A program made the position numbers and the translations under genes. Shown piece after piece: positions 52,302 to 62,440 of a stretch of 64,000 nt of DNA. The stretch comes from Odoribacter sp. AF15-53 (GTDB lineage: Bacteria; Bacteroidota; Bacteroidia; Bacteroidales; Marinifilaceae): assembly GCF_003479425.1 (NCBI RefSeq), contig NZ_QUHC01000003.1:310001-374000 (forward strand), read 5' to 3'. Under the pieces are notes generated by a model that ran no database searches, was not told where the DNA came from, and worked only from the letters and a program-made list of their open reading frames with translations. Positions within the stretch are counted from its first letter, which is position 1; the number at the start of each line of letters is the position of its first letter.

Positions 52302-55300
52302 ATGAAGAGGTTTACTATTTTATTAGGATTATTACTAGCCGGGTTGTGGTGTCAAGCCGGAGAAGCGAGATTGTTAAGGTTCCCGCATAGCGTCGGGGAC
52401 AAGTTGGTATTTTCGTATGCCGGGGATCTTTATCTGGTTTCGGCAGACGGGGGTACGGCTCGTCGTCTGACGTCTCACGTGGGATGCGAGATGTTTCCCC
52501 GTATCTCGCCGGACGGGAAATATATCGCTTTCACCGGGCAGTATGACGGGAACACGGAAGTATTTGTTATCCCCGCGGAAGGTGGTGAGCCTCGTCGTCT
52601 GACTTACACGGCAACTTTAAAGCGGGATGATCTGGGTGATCGTATGGGACCGAATAACGTGGTCATCGGGTGGACCCCGGATAGTAAACGTATCCTTTAT
52701 CGTTCCAGAAGATACACGTTTAACGATTTCACGGGACAACTATTCACGGTTCCCGTTGAGGGAGGCATGTCAGAAGAGATTCCGTTGACGAACGGGGGCT
52801 TCGCCTCTTATTCCCCGAACGGGAAGAAATTGGCTTATAATTATATATTCCGGGAATTCCGGGCTTGGAAACGTTATCAGGGAGGGATGGCGGATGACAT
52901 CCGGGTTTTTGATTTCGATACCAAAAAATCCGAAAGAATCACGAATAACGAGCGGCAGGATGTATTCCCCATGTGGTCTCCGGATGGGAATACTATATAT
53001 TATATATCCGATCGGAACGACGTGATGAATCTTTTCGCTTACAACGTGAATACAAAAGAGGATAAACAATTGACCTCTTATAAAGAATACGATATTAAAT
53101 TTCCCGCTATCGGCGATCGTCGGATCGTGTACGAACAGGGGGGATACATTTACGCTTATGACCTGCAAAACGGTAAAGAATCCAAGATCACGATACATAT
53201 AGACAACGACCAGACGTATTCCCGTCCGGTGTTGACTGACGTGAGCGGGCAGATTTCAAGCGTAGCTCCTTCTCCCGGGGGAGAACGGGTGGTGGTGGCC
53301 GCCCACGGGGATATCTTCTCGTTACCTGTGAATGCCGGGATTACTTATAATCTGACCAACTCGTCCGATGCGAATGACATGCAGGCAGGATGGTCGCCCG
53401 ATGGGAAATACATCAGTTACGTGTCTGATAAGGATGGGGAGTTCAATATCTACCTCCGGGACGTGCAGACCGGGAAAGAACGAAAACTGATCAAGAACTT
53501 GAAGAGTTATATTTTCAATTATAAATGGTCGCCTGATTCAAAGAAAATTCTTTGGAGCGAAAAAGGAAACACGTTGAACATTTCAGACGTGGAGAGTGGG
53601 AATAGGAAAGTGATCGAGAAATCGGGTGTCAGTCCCTTGACTTCTTACAACTGGTCACCGGATAGTAAATACATCACTTACGTGCGTCCGGAAGCGGCGA
53701 TGAATAATATCATCGTGTACAACACGGAAAGCGGCGAGAAACATCAAGTCACGGATGGCTGGTTTGGTGCGGCTTCTCCCAATTTCAGCGAGGACGGGAA
53801 ATATCTGGTTTTCGTTTCTGCCCGTTCATTCACCCCGACGTATAGCCAGACGGAGTGGAATCACGCTTATACCGACATGAACAAGGTCTATATTCTACCT
53901 TTGGCTCAGGGAGCCCCGATACCTTTTGCCCCGAAAAATGATATTGTGCGAAAAGAAACGGTAGTCGAGAAGAAGGATAACAAGAAGAAAGAGAGTGAAG
54001 ATAAAGGAATCGTGTACGATTTCTCTAATGTAGAGAATCGACTAATAGAACTGCCTGTGCTGGCATCGAATTATTATGGTAATGTACACATGTTGGGCAA
54101 CCGGGTATACTATAACCGGGGAGGCCGCACGTTGATGTATGATCTGGATGGAAAGAGAGAAACCGATACGGGGGGTAATATTGAGTTCGCTCCCGGTTAT
54201 AAAAAGGCCGTGGCTTTTTCCGGTTCCGCGTTCCAGGTTGTGGATCTTCCGGTAATCTCTGCTAGCGTGGGTAGTCCGGTTGCCACGAAAGGTGTGAAAA
54301 AAGTGATTGATTACCATCAGGAATGGATGCAGATTTATAATGAAAGTTGGCGGCAGATGCGTGATTTCTTTTACGCCAAGAACATGCACGGCGTGGATTG
54401 GGATCACGTGTATGAAAAATATAAAGTGCTGGTACCTTACGTCAATCACCGTACGGACTTGACTTATATCATTGGAGAGATGATCGGAGAATTGAGTGTC
54501 GGTCATGCTTATTCCATCAACGGGCGTGTGCCTATGCCTGAGAGAATCAACATGGGATTGCTGGGCGCCAAATTCGTGAAAGATAAATCCGGGTATTTTA
54601 AAGTGACCAAGATCATCGAAGGGGCCAACTGGGATGCATCAACCCGTTCTCCTTTAACCATGCCCGGTGTGGATGTGAAAGAGGGAGACTATATCCTGGC
54701 AATTAACGGGAAATCGTTGGAAAAAGTCGATAACCTGTTTGCCGAATTGATTGATATGGCGGGTAAGACGGTAGAATTGACCGTGAACACCACCCCGACG
54801 GAAAAAGGCGCCCGGGAGGTATTGGTCGTTCCGTTAGCTGACGAATCGAAATTATACTATTATAATTGGGTACAAAACAATATCCGCAAGGTGAGCGAGG
54901 CAACGAACGGTGAGGTCGGGTATATCCATATCCCGGATATGGGTGTCGACGGGTTAAACGAGTTCGTGAAACATTATTACCCGCAGTTGCAAAAGAAGGC
55001 CCTGATCATTGATGACCGGGGCAATGGCGGGGGGAACGTGTCGCCCATGATTACCGAGCGACTGATGCGTACCCCGACCTTCTACACGATGCACACGAAT
55101 CAAACAGCGGGATCGGTAAGCCCCGTGGGGACATTCCTCGGCCCCAAAGTCTTGTTGGTAAACGAGTATTCGGCATCGGACGGTGATCTCTTCCCCTATC
55201 GTTTCAAGTATAATAAGCTGGGAACAATCATCGGACGTCGCACATGGGGTGGAGTTGTCGGGTATAGCGGTTCGATCCGTGTAGTCGACGGAGGGTCTAT

Positions 55301-55538
55301 AGTCACTCCTTCCTACGCGCCTTTCGCTGCCGACGGTAGTGATTTTATCATTGAGGGAACGGGCGTTTATCCTCATATAGATATTGAAAACGATCCCTAT
55401 CTGGAATATAACGGGGAGGATCAACAGTTGAACAGGGCTATTCAGGAAATTCTGGAAAAACTAAAAACCGAAAGGAAAGAAATTCCGGCAATCCCGGCAT
55501 TCCCGGATAAGTCGGGCAAAGCAAGTAAAATAAGATAA
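52302..55538 (+). CDS. Tricorn-type S41 family protease with beta-propeller and PDZ domains
   Basis: A 1078-residue exported protease. The chosen ATG (52302) starts the signal peptide (MKRFTILLGLLLAGLWCQAG); the frame upstream is repeat sequence. Two WD40/TolB-like propellers occupy about 25-650, with repeats such as PRISPDGKYIAFTGQYDGNT and WSPDSKYITYVRPEA. The C1-like and PDZ parts (MPGVDVKEGDYILAINGKSL near 795) precede the S41 fold with DDRGNGGGNVSPMITERL near 904 and the catalytic-serine segment YSASDGDLFPYRFKY near 955. Tricorn relatives trim peptides; here it is periplasmic. A 29-bp stem follows at 55539-55618. Confidence 0.93.
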   Translation: MKRFTILLGLLLAGLWCQAGEARLLRFPHSVGDKLVFSYAGDLYLVSADGGTARRLTSHVGCEMFPRISPDGKYIAFTGQYDGNTEVFVIPAEGGEPRRLTYTATLKRDDLGDRMGPNNVVIGWTPDSKRILYRSRRYTFNDFTGQLFTVPVEGGMSEEIPLTNGGFASYSPNGKKLAYNYIFREFRAWKRYQGGMADDIRVFDFDTKKSERITNNERQDVFPMWSPDGNTIYYISDRNDVMNLFAYNVNTKEDKQLTSYKEYDIKFPAIGDRRIVYEQGGYIYAYDLQNGKESKITIHIDNDQTYSRPVLTDVSGQISSVAPSPGGERVVVAAHGDIFSLPVNAGITYNLTNSSDANDMQAGWSPDGKYISYVSDKDGEFNIYLRDVQTGKERKLIKNLKSYIFNYKWSPDSKKILWSEKGNTLNISDVESGNRKVIEKSGVSPLTSYNWSPDSKYITYVRPEAAMNNIIVYNTESGEKHQVTDGWFGAASPNFSEDGKYLVFVSARSFTPTYSQTEWNHAYTDMNKVYILPLAQGAPIPFAPKNDIVRKETVVEKKDNKKKESEDKGIVYDFSNVENRLIELPVLASNYYGNVHMLGNRVYYNRGGRTLMYDLDGKRETDTGGNIEFAPGYKKAVAFSGSAFQVVDLPVISASVGSPVATKGVKKVIDYHQEWMQIYNESWRQMRDFFYAKNMHGVDWDHVYEKYKVLVPYVNHRTDLTYIIGEMIGELSVGHAYSINGRVPMPERINMGLLGAKFVKDKSGYFKVTKIIEGANWDASTRSPLTMPGVDVKEGDYILAINGKSLEKVDNLFAELIDMAGKTVELTVNTTPTEKGAREVLVVPLADESKLYYYNWVQNNIRKVSEATNGEVGYIHIPDMGVDGLNEFVKHYYPQLQKKALIIDDRGNGGGNVSPMITERLMRTPTFYTMHTNQTAGSVSPVGTFLGPKVLLVNEYSASDGDLFPYRFKYNKLGTIIGRRTWGGVVGYSGSIRVVDGGSIVTPSYAPFAADGSDFIIEGTGVYPHIDIENDPYLEYNGEDQQLNRAIQEILEKLKTERKEIPAIPAFPDKSGKASKIR

Positions 55539-55618
55539 ATTCTTTTAGAATGACATTGTGTCTTTTACATGATTAAATTATTCTCCATATAAAAGATACA
55601 ATGTCATTCGAAAAGAAT
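55539..55618 (+). terminator. 29-bp inverted repeat after the Tricorn-like gene
   Basis: The arms at 55539-55567 and 55590-55618 match at 27 of 29 positions, with one further position forming a G-U pair in the plus-strand RNA. The repeat starts at the base after the stop codon. It is much longer than a usual terminator stem. Confidence 0.75.
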
Positions 55619-55624
55619 AATTTC

Positions 55625-55632
55625 TATATTTG
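55625..55632 (+). promoter_or_regulatory. -7 box for the locus 4 ECF gene (TATATTTG)
   Basis: An exact TAnnTTTG 63 bp before the ECF start codon and only 7 bp after the long inverted repeat. The -33 region falls inside the right arm of that repeat and has no TTTG at the normal distance. Confidence 0.6.
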
Positions 55633-55695
55633 TCAATACGATCATAATTAGAGAGCCTTTTATTTTGTGAATGGAGTAAAGGTGGAACATGTTTT

Positions 55696-56271
55696 ATGAA
55701 ATTAGAACAGGCATCACAAGAAATATTATTACGGCAATTGAACGAGGGAGAAGAGGTAGCATTTGAATATGTCTTCCGTGAATATTATGCCTCGTTGTGT
55801 TTCTTTGCCAATAAATTTTTACGGGATAGAGAAGCAGCAAAAGATGTCGTGCAGGAAGTATTTCTCCATTTTTATGAAAAAAAGCAATATCATTTTCCCA
55901 ATTGGATAGCTTTGAAATCTTTTTTGTATGGTTGCGTGCAACGTAAGACGTTGAGTTATTGGGAAAAAATGAACAATCGAGCAAGAATACAACGGGAAAT
56001 GGAGTTGCAAGAATATCAAGAGAATGAATATTTCTTGCATCAGGTGGAAGCCGAAATGTTTGAAGAGATTTTTGCTGCCATAGAAAAATTGCCGACGGAA
56101 TGTCGACGGATTTTTAAAATGAGTTATATCGACCATTTGGATATTCAAGAAATTACCGAACAATTGAATATCTCCAAAGCAACCGTGAAAACACAACGTC
56201 AACGTGCTAAAAAGTTTTTGCGCGAGCGTTTACAAAATCTTTATCCCATACTTGCGATTTTGTTTTACTGA
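55696..56271 (+). CDS. ECF RNA polymerase sigma factor (locus 4)
   Basis: A 191-residue FecI-like sigma factor. Region 2 is at about 15-85 (EVAFEYVFREYYASLCFFAN, AAKDVVQEVFLHFYEKKQ) and region 4 at about 130-180 (KLPTECRRIFKMSYIDHLDI, TEQLNISKATVKTQRQRAKK). It is followed by fecR after 69 bp and should act on the STN-type SusC of this locus. Confidence 0.95.
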   Translation: MKLEQASQEILLRQLNEGEEVAFEYVFREYYASLCFFANKFLRDREAAKDVVQEVFLHFYEKKQYHFPNWIALKSFLYGCVQRKTLSYWEKMNNRARIQREMELQEYQENEYFLHQVEAEMFEEIFAAIEKLPTECRRIFKMSYIDHLDIQEITEQLNISKATVKTQRQRAKKFLRERLQNLYPILAILFY

Positions 56272-56340
56272 AAAAAAATTAAACATCTTGTCATCCTTTT
56301 TTAATTTCTACCGGATTAAGTAGGTAAAATGTAAAAAGGA

Positions 56341-57507
56341 ATGGACTCAAATAAACATACATTTCAGGAAATAGCTCGATTGATATTGCTAAATCGCTAC
56401 GGGAAAGCTGAAAAATCGCAAATAATCGAATTACAAAAATGGTTAAAGGAGAGCGAGGAAAATCGGAACTTTTATAATAAAGTCTTATCTCGTTCATACT
56501 TGGAAGAGGGCTTGGAAGAATATATGCAATATGACGCGGATGACGCTTGGAAACAACTGAAAACAAAGATGCATCCTCGGAAAAAGCAATTTTTCGTACG
56601 TAGCCTTCCCTATGCTGCAATTGTTGCTGTCATTGTGGGATTGACGGTTTGGTTTCAAGATCGAAATTCAAAACAGGATGCTGAATTGCAGAATGTTGTG
56701 ACTAATGTAATTCTTCCCGGTTCTCCCAAAGCGCAATTGGTTTTGTCTGATGGCCGGCAAATTGAATTGGAAGCGAAAGGCAAGGGATTATGTCGCCGGG
56801 TAGAAGGAGAAAATTTCGAAAATAACGGGCAACTATTAGATTACCGTCAGCGAAAATTTGTTGAAAATACCGTACAGGTTCATACGTTGCGAATACCGCG
56901 AGGTGGAGAATATCAAATCATTTTATCGGATAGTACCCGGGTGTGGGTGAATGCTGATTCTGAATTACAATATCCCGATCGCTTTACGGGAGAGCAACGG
57001 AAAGTTGTACTAAAGGGTGAGGCTTATTTCGAGGTGGCTAAAGATTCTTTACGTCCCTTTTATGTTGAGGTCGGTGACATGAATGTAAAAGTATTGGGAA
57101 CGTCATTCAATATATCCGCTTATCCTAATTCTAAACGCCAAACCACGTTAGTTGATGGTTGTGTTACAATAAATTGGAATCAACAGCAGGTGACACTCCA
57201 CCCCGGGCAGCAAGCCACGGAAACGACCCGGGAATTACAAGTGCGGCAAGTGAACGTGTCAAATTATGTCGGATGGATTGATCGGCGTTTCGTGTTTAAA
57301 GACAAGCGTTTGGGTGAAATATTGGAAGACTTGGAACGTTGGTACGATGTCGAAGTATTTGTGACAGACGATAAAATTCGTGATTTACATCTTACAGCAA
57401 ATTTTCAAAAATACGAGAAAATAGACAAGGTATTGGAAATTATTGAATATGCGGCGTGCGTGAAATTTGAAATTAAGGATCGGATGATTATTGTTCGTTT
57501 GGATTGA
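56341..57507 (+). CDS. FecR-family anti-sigma factor (locus 4)
   Basis: A 388-residue inner-membrane protein: cytoplasmic part 1-87, membrane segment about 88-105 (LPYAAIVAVIVGLTVWF), then the periplasmic FecR domain (RIPRGGEYQIILSDSTRVWV near 187, LKGEAYFEVAKDS near 222) and a DUF4974-type end (YVGWIDRRFVFKDKRLGEIL). It relays the receptor signal to the sigma factor. A stem-loop follows 11 bp after its stop. Confidence 0.93.
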   Translation: MDSNKHTFQEIARLILLNRYGKAEKSQIIELQKWLKESEENRNFYNKVLSRSYLEEGLEEYMQYDADDAWKQLKTKMHPRKKQFFVRSLPYAAIVAVIVGLTVWFQDRNSKQDAELQNVVTNVILPGSPKAQLVLSDGRQIELEAKGKGLCRRVEGENFENNGQLLDYRQRKFVENTVQVHTLRIPRGGEYQIILSDSTRVWVNADSELQYPDRFTGEQRKVVLKGEAYFEVAKDSLRPFYVEVGDMNVKVLGTSFNISAYPNSKRQTTLVDGCVTINWNQQQVTLHPGQQATETTRELQVRQVNVSNYVGWIDRRFVFKDKRLGEILEDLERWYDVEVFVTDDKIRDLHLTANFQKYEKIDKVLEIIEYAACVKFEIKDRMIIVRLD

Positions 57508-57518
57508 ATGGATGAAAA

Positions 57519-57546
57519 ACAGGAAAGTGGTCCAACACTTTCCTGT
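57519..57546 (+). terminator. Stem-loop between fecR and susC (locus 4)
   Basis: ACAGGAAAGTG (57519-57529) and CACTTTCCTGT (57536-57546) are exact complements around a 6-nt loop: an 11-bp perfect stem in the same place as those in loci 1 and 3. Confidence 0.75.
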
Positions 57547-57608
57547 CTAATTAAGTGATGTCCTTTTAAATAAAGGGCAATTTTAAATAATTAAAACATT
57601 ACAAATGT

Positions 57609-60600
57609 ATGAAAAAAAGTCAAGAGTTTGATGTCGGAAGGAATTTCGATGCCGTTCGAAAATTGTATTTAACGGCGAAATTATTGCTTTATTTTTTGAT
57701 CGTAAATCTTTCTATGGTTCATGCGAATGTTTTTTCGCAAGACAGAGTTTCGATCTCTGTGCATGAATCTTCTTTGATTCATGTGTTTGAACTGTTGAGT
57801 AAACAAACGGGATATCATTTCGTTTACAGTAATGAAATCCTGCAACGTGCCGGGAAAGTGAGTATGGATATGCAGAATCGGACTCTTGCTGATGTTATGG
57901 CCGAGTGTCTGAAAAACACGGATTTATGGTATCGTTTGGAGGATGATATGATTGTTATTTCTCCGAAATTTAAGCGGGAAATTGCTCAAGAAAAAGAGAA
58001 ATTTTTAACGGGAATCGTAAAGGACAAGGCGGGTGAAATCTTGCCGGGTGTAACCGTGAGGATTAAGGGAACGCATCTTGGAACGTCTACGGATACCAAG
58101 GGGTGTTTCAAAATTCTGTTGCCCCAGATGGAGAAAATCACGTTGGTATTTTCTTTTGTCGGAATGAAAACCATGGAATTCGTGGTTAAGGAGGCCAAAC
58201 AACCCATTGATGTGGTCTTGGAAGAAGAAAAAGAAGACTTGGAAGAAGTGGTTGTAACCGGTATTTACACCCGTAAAAAAGAGAGTTTTACCGGTTCTTC
58301 GAAAACTTACAAAACCGAGGATTTGAAAATGGTGGGAACTCAAAACATTATTCAGAGTTTAAGAACATTGGATCCGGCTTTTAATGTGTTGGAGAGCAAA
58401 GAGTACGGTTCGGACCCCAATCGTTTACCAGACATTGAGATCCGTGGTAAAAGTAGCATTGTCGGCTTAAAAGAGGAGTTCGGGCAAGATCCCAACCAAC
58501 CTTTGTTTATTCTGGACGGATTTGAAACCACGTTACAAACCGTTGTCGATTTAAACATGGACCGGGTGGCATCCGTGACCATCTTGAAAGATGCGGCCTC
58601 TACGGCCATTTACGGTTCAAAAGCGGCTAACGGAGTCGTGGTCATCGAAACGAAAGCCCCGGTACGCGGGAAACTTCGGTTAAATTATAACGGTAGTATG
58701 GATATTTCTTTTGCGGATTTGACGGATTATAACTTGATGAATGCAGAAGAGAAATTGGAATTCGAACGTCTCTCCGGAGTCTTCGAGAGCGAGTCGGCTA
58801 TTATACAAGAACAATTGACGGGGAGATATAATCAATTGCTACAAAATGTGAAGAGAGGTGTCGATTCTTATTGGATGTCCGAACCTTTACGTTTAGGAAT
58901 TACTCATCGGCATAATTTGTACATAGAAGGAGGTGACGAGCAAATGCGTTATGGTTTGGGGGTTAATTATTCCGGAATCCAGGGAGTGATGAAAAGTTCA
59001 ATCCGCGACATTATCGCTTTGTCCCTAGACTTGGTTTACCGGAAAAAGGGTTTCAATTTTGTGAACAAATTATCCGTCGACTGGAATAACAGTGACAATC
59101 CGATAGTTCCCTTCTCTACATACGCTAGTACCAATCCTTATTATGAAAAGAAATCGGCTAGTAGTGAACGTTGGCTGGAAGACTGGCATGTGGAAAATAT
59201 TACCGGTATTAATTTCGGGACTATCCGGGTTGAGAATCCTTTGTACAATGATCTTCAGAACAGTTATAACCAAGCGAAAAGTTTCGGTATCCGGGATAAT
59301 TTTAGTGTTGAAATTCGTCCGGTTGATGTTTTGAGCATTCGCGGACGTGTGGGATTGACCAAAAGCTATAGCGAAAGTGAAGTATTCACTTCCCCGAATG
59401 CTACCCAATTTGATAAGGCAGACCCACTGCTTAAAGGAAGTTATAATAATTCCAACAGTGACGTGTTGAATTACAATGCGGATTTAACCGTTACCTACGG
59501 ACAGTTATTGGGAGAAAAGCATATGATTAACGTTGCCGCGGGTATGAGCGTTAGCGAAAACAAAACGGTTAGTAAAAATTTTAGTGCTCAAGGTTTTCCG
59601 GAAGGTAATTTCACGAAGCCTAGTTTTGCCAATCAATATCCGGAAGGTGATAAGCCGGGTTACTCCGAGAGTAAATCCCGCAACGCCAATTTTTACCTGA
59701 ACGGGGGATATGCTTACGACAACCGTTATCTGTTAGACGTCAATTTGCGTTCGGACGGAACCTCCGTGTTCGGGGCTAATAAGCGTTTTTCGACAACCTG
59801 GGCTGTCGGCGTGGCTTGGAACCTGCATAAAGAAAATTTTTTAAAGAATCATACCAATTTATTCAATGTATTGAAAGTGCGGGCATCTATCGGTAACCCG
59901 GGTAACCAGAATTTCGGCTCTTATTCTGCTATTACAACCTATTATTTTAATAACTGGATGTTGAATGATTTCGGTACCGGTCTTTTAATCTCCACCTTCG
60001 GGGACCCGGATTTGGAATGGCAGCGGACTTTGGACAAGAATATCGGTTTGGACTTGAGTATGTTTTCCAACCGTTTTCATATCAATTTCGACTATTACCA
60101 TAAACGTACCGACCCGCTGATCGCCACCATCAAAATGCCTTCTTCCATGGGAGTTACCAGTCGGCGGGCGAATATCGGAGTGCAAGTAGATCAGGGATTC
60201 AACGGTAGTTTGAGTTATGCTTTCCTTTACAATCCCAAAAAAGGAATCAATTATACTATGAGTGTCAATTTCCGTTACGGGAAGGCTTACTACGACAAGA
60301 TCGGTCACAACCTTGATCAGTACAATAAAGAGAATATTGCTAAAAACATGGTGAGATATTACGACGGTGGTAGTCCGACCGCGTTGTGGGCCGTTCGGTC
60401 TCGGGGGATTGATCCCGCTACCGGTAAGGAAATTTTCGTACGGAAAGATGGCGTGTTAACTTACGATTTCTCTTATGACGAAGAGGTGGAAGTGGGCGAT
60501 ACCCGTCCGACTCTTGAAGGCGTGTGGGGAAATACACTGTATTACAAAGGATTCTCCGCCAGCGTGCAAATTCGTTACAGTTTCGGGGCGGATGCGTTTA

Positions 60601-60968
60601 ACTCCACGCTATTCAATAAAGTAGAGAATATCTCTTCGGGTAGTATTACTTCCAATCAGGATAAACGTGCTTTGTACGATCGTTGGAAAAAACCGGGCGA
60701 TAAGGCTCAATTCAAAGGAATCTCGTTATTTGACTATACCCCGATGTCTTCGCGTTTCGTGATGAAAGAGAATTATATTTCGATAGAGTCCGTGCGTTTG
60801 GGATACTCGTTCGACAGTCAGTGGCTGAAGAGAAATTTGAAAGTTTCTTCGTTGAATATCAACGCCTATATGAATTCAATCGCACGCTTCTCCACGTTAG
60901 AGGATGAACGGGGATTGTATTATCCTTTTGCCAGAAACATATCACTGTCAATTGGCCTTATATTGTAA
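57609..60968 (+). CDS. SusC/RagA-family TonB-linked outer membrane transporter with STN domain (locus 4)
   Basis: A 1119-residue transporter. The long signal region (about 1-45, hydrophobic LTAKLLLYFLIVNLSMVHAN) precedes an STN domain (VSISVHESSLIHVFELLSKQ). CarboxypepD_reg follows (LTGIVKDKAGEILPGVTVRI), then the plug with LKDAASTAIYGSKAANGVVV near 328 and the barrel ending SIGLIL. The plug variant GSKAANG differs from the common GSRGANG. The STN domain links it to the FecR/ECF pair upstream. Confidence 0.95.
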   Translation: MKKSQEFDVGRNFDAVRKLYLTAKLLLYFLIVNLSMVHANVFSQDRVSISVHESSLIHVFELLSKQTGYHFVYSNEILQRAGKVSMDMQNRTLADVMAECLKNTDLWYRLEDDMIVISPKFKREIAQEKEKFLTGIVKDKAGEILPGVTVRIKGTHLGTSTDTKGCFKILLPQMEKITLVFSFVGMKTMEFVVKEAKQPIDVVLEEEKEDLEEVVVTGIYTRKKESFTGSSKTYKTEDLKMVGTQNIIQSLRTLDPAFNVLESKEYGSDPNRLPDIEIRGKSSIVGLKEEFGQDPNQPLFILDGFETTLQTVVDLNMDRVASVTILKDAASTAIYGSKAANGVVVIETKAPVRGKLRLNYNGSMDISFADLTDYNLMNAEEKLEFERLSGVFESESAIIQEQLTGRYNQLLQNVKRGVDSYWMSEPLRLGITHRHNLYIEGGDEQMRYGLGVNYSGIQGVMKSSIRDIIALSLDLVYRKKGFNFVNKLSVDWNNSDNPIVPFSTYASTNPYYEKKSASSERWLEDWHVENITGINFGTIRVENPLYNDLQNSYNQAKSFGIRDNFSVEIRPVDVLSIRGRVGLTKSYSESEVFTSPNATQFDKADPLLKGSYNNSNSDVLNYNADLTVTYGQLLGEKHMINVAAGMSVSENKTVSKNFSAQGFPEGNFTKPSFANQYPEGDKPGYSESKSRNANFYLNGGYAYDNRYLLDVNLRSDGTSVFGANKRFSTTWAVGVAWNLHKENFLKNHTNLFNVLKVRASIGNPGNQNFGSYSAITTYYFNNWMLNDFGTGLLISTFGDPDLEWQRTLDKNIGLDLSMFSNRFHINFDYYHKRTDPLIATIKMPSSMGVTSRRANIGVQVDQGFNGSLSYAFLYNPKKGINYTMSVNFRYGKAYYDKIGHNLDQYNKENIAKNMVRYYDGGSPTALWAVRSRGIDPATGKEIFVRKDGVLTYDFSYDEEVEVGDTRPTLEGVWGNTLYYKGFSASVQIRYSFGADAFNSTLFNKVENISSGSITSNQDKRALYDRWKKPGDKAQFKGISLFDYTPMSSRFVMKENYISIESVRLGYSFDSQWLKRNLKVSSLNINAYMNSIARFSTLEDERGLYYPFARNISLSIGLIL

Positions 60969-60986
60969 TTTAAATATATCAGAGTC

Positions 60987-62423
60987 ATGAAAAACTTATT
61001 ATACATATTACTGGCAGCCACTTTTTTGAGTGGTTGTAACAACTGGTTGGACGTGCAGCCTTATGACCGGGTGGCAGAAGACGTTGCTTTCACTTCGGTA
61101 AAAGGCTTTGAGAATGCGTTGAATGGTATATACATCGAGATGAATCATACCAGCCTGTATGGTTCTTATCTGTCATGTGAAATGATAGAACTCATGGCAC
61201 AACGTTATCACGTGAATGAAGGTACCGTTTATTATCACGATCTGGTGGAGCATCAATACCAGGGAGAGATGTGCAGAACTCGTTTCGCGAGCATCTGGGA
61301 GAAAATCTATAACTTGATTGCCAATATCAACAAGTTGTTGGAGAATTGCGAGAAGCAGCGCGCCGTGCTAAGTGATGACTATTATCAGCTTATCAAGGGT
61401 GAAGCACTTGGATTGAGAGCTTTCTTGCACTTCGATATTTTCCGCTTGTTCGGGCCTCTCTACGAACCGTCCGATAATGTTACCCGATTGCCTTATTACA
61501 AAATATTTTCGCTGAATGAACATCCCCGCTTTGCCGCCGAGGAATTCATGAACAATGTCATTGCGGATCTTCGTGAAGCAAGTAACCTGCTGGAGAATGA
61601 CCCGATTCGTACGGAGGGCAGTTGGCAAGAAAATACATATACATTCACCTCTTTCCGGAAAATGCGTCTAAACTGGTATGCGGTGCAATTGCTTTTGGCT
61701 CGTGCGGAATTGTACCGTGGGAACAAGTCGGATGCGTTGTCTGCGGCCCGTAACGTGATAGATGCTCAGGAAAAATGGTTCTCGTGGGTAAACAGACAAA
61801 ATATTTCATCCGGGAAAGAAGATGCCGATCGTGTATTTTTTGATGAGATCGTTTTTGGTTTAAGAAACTCAAGAGTAACAAGGCTCTATTCGAGTTATTT
61901 TAACGGGAATACATTGAGTTCCGAAATGCTTTTAGCTCCCTTAAACTCCCAGATTCTAAAGATTTTTGAGAATAATAGGGATGACTATCGTTACGTTGCT
62001 TTCTTCTCGACTCTGTTGACCGCGGGAAGTTCCGCTTACAATCTTTTTGAGAAATACAAATCAACGGTAGATTCGCTTTCCTCCAACTTGATGCCGATGT
62101 TAAGGATTTCCGAGGCCTACTATATCGCCGCGGAATGCGAACCGGAACCGGAAGAAGGGATGCAATGGTTGAATCAGGTATTAGTTCATCGTGGTGTTAA
62201 AGAAATGACAAATAGTAGTTTGCTGGCCAGCACGTTGGAAAAAGAATATATTCGAGAATTTTGGGGTGAAGGACAACTCTTTTATTATTATAAACGATTG
62301 AAATATAGTGAGATAATAGATTCAGATGACCCCCAGTATGTCAGTATGAGAACAATGGGGGTAGCCGAATACCAGCCCCAGATTCCGGAAAGCGAATCTA
62401 AATACAATGATATGTATAACTAA
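60987..62423 (+). CDS. SusD/RagB-family outer membrane lipoprotein (locus 4)
   Basis: A 478-residue lipoprotein (ATFLSGCNNWLDVQPYDRVA, cysteine near 17). SusD motifs include KGEALGLRAFLHFDIFRLFG near 132 and LRISEAYYIAAECEPEPEEG near 372. The C-terminal KEYIREFWGEGQLFYYYKRL near 415 replaces the usual FEGRRYWDL. It lies 18 bp after susC and pairs with it. Confidence 0.94.
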   Translation: MKNLLYILLAATFLSGCNNWLDVQPYDRVAEDVAFTSVKGFENALNGIYIEMNHTSLYGSYLSCEMIELMAQRYHVNEGTVYYHDLVEHQYQGEMCRTRFASIWEKIYNLIANINKLLENCEKQRAVLSDDYYQLIKGEALGLRAFLHFDIFRLFGPLYEPSDNVTRLPYYKIFSLNEHPRFAAEEFMNNVIADLREASNLLENDPIRTEGSWQENTYTFTSFRKMRLNWYAVQLLLARAELYRGNKSDALSAARNVIDAQEKWFSWVNRQNISSGKEDADRVFFDEIVFGLRNSRVTRLYSSYFNGNTLSSEMLLAPLNSQILKIFENNRDDYRYVAFFSTLLTAGSSAYNLFEKYKSTVDSLSSNLMPMLRISEAYYIAAECEPEPEEGMQWLNQVLVHRGVKEMTNSSLLASTLEKEYIREFWGEGQLFYYYKRLKYSEIIDSDDPQYVSMRTMGVAEYQPQIPESESKYNDMYN

Positions 62424-62440
62424 CAATAATTATCATCGCT

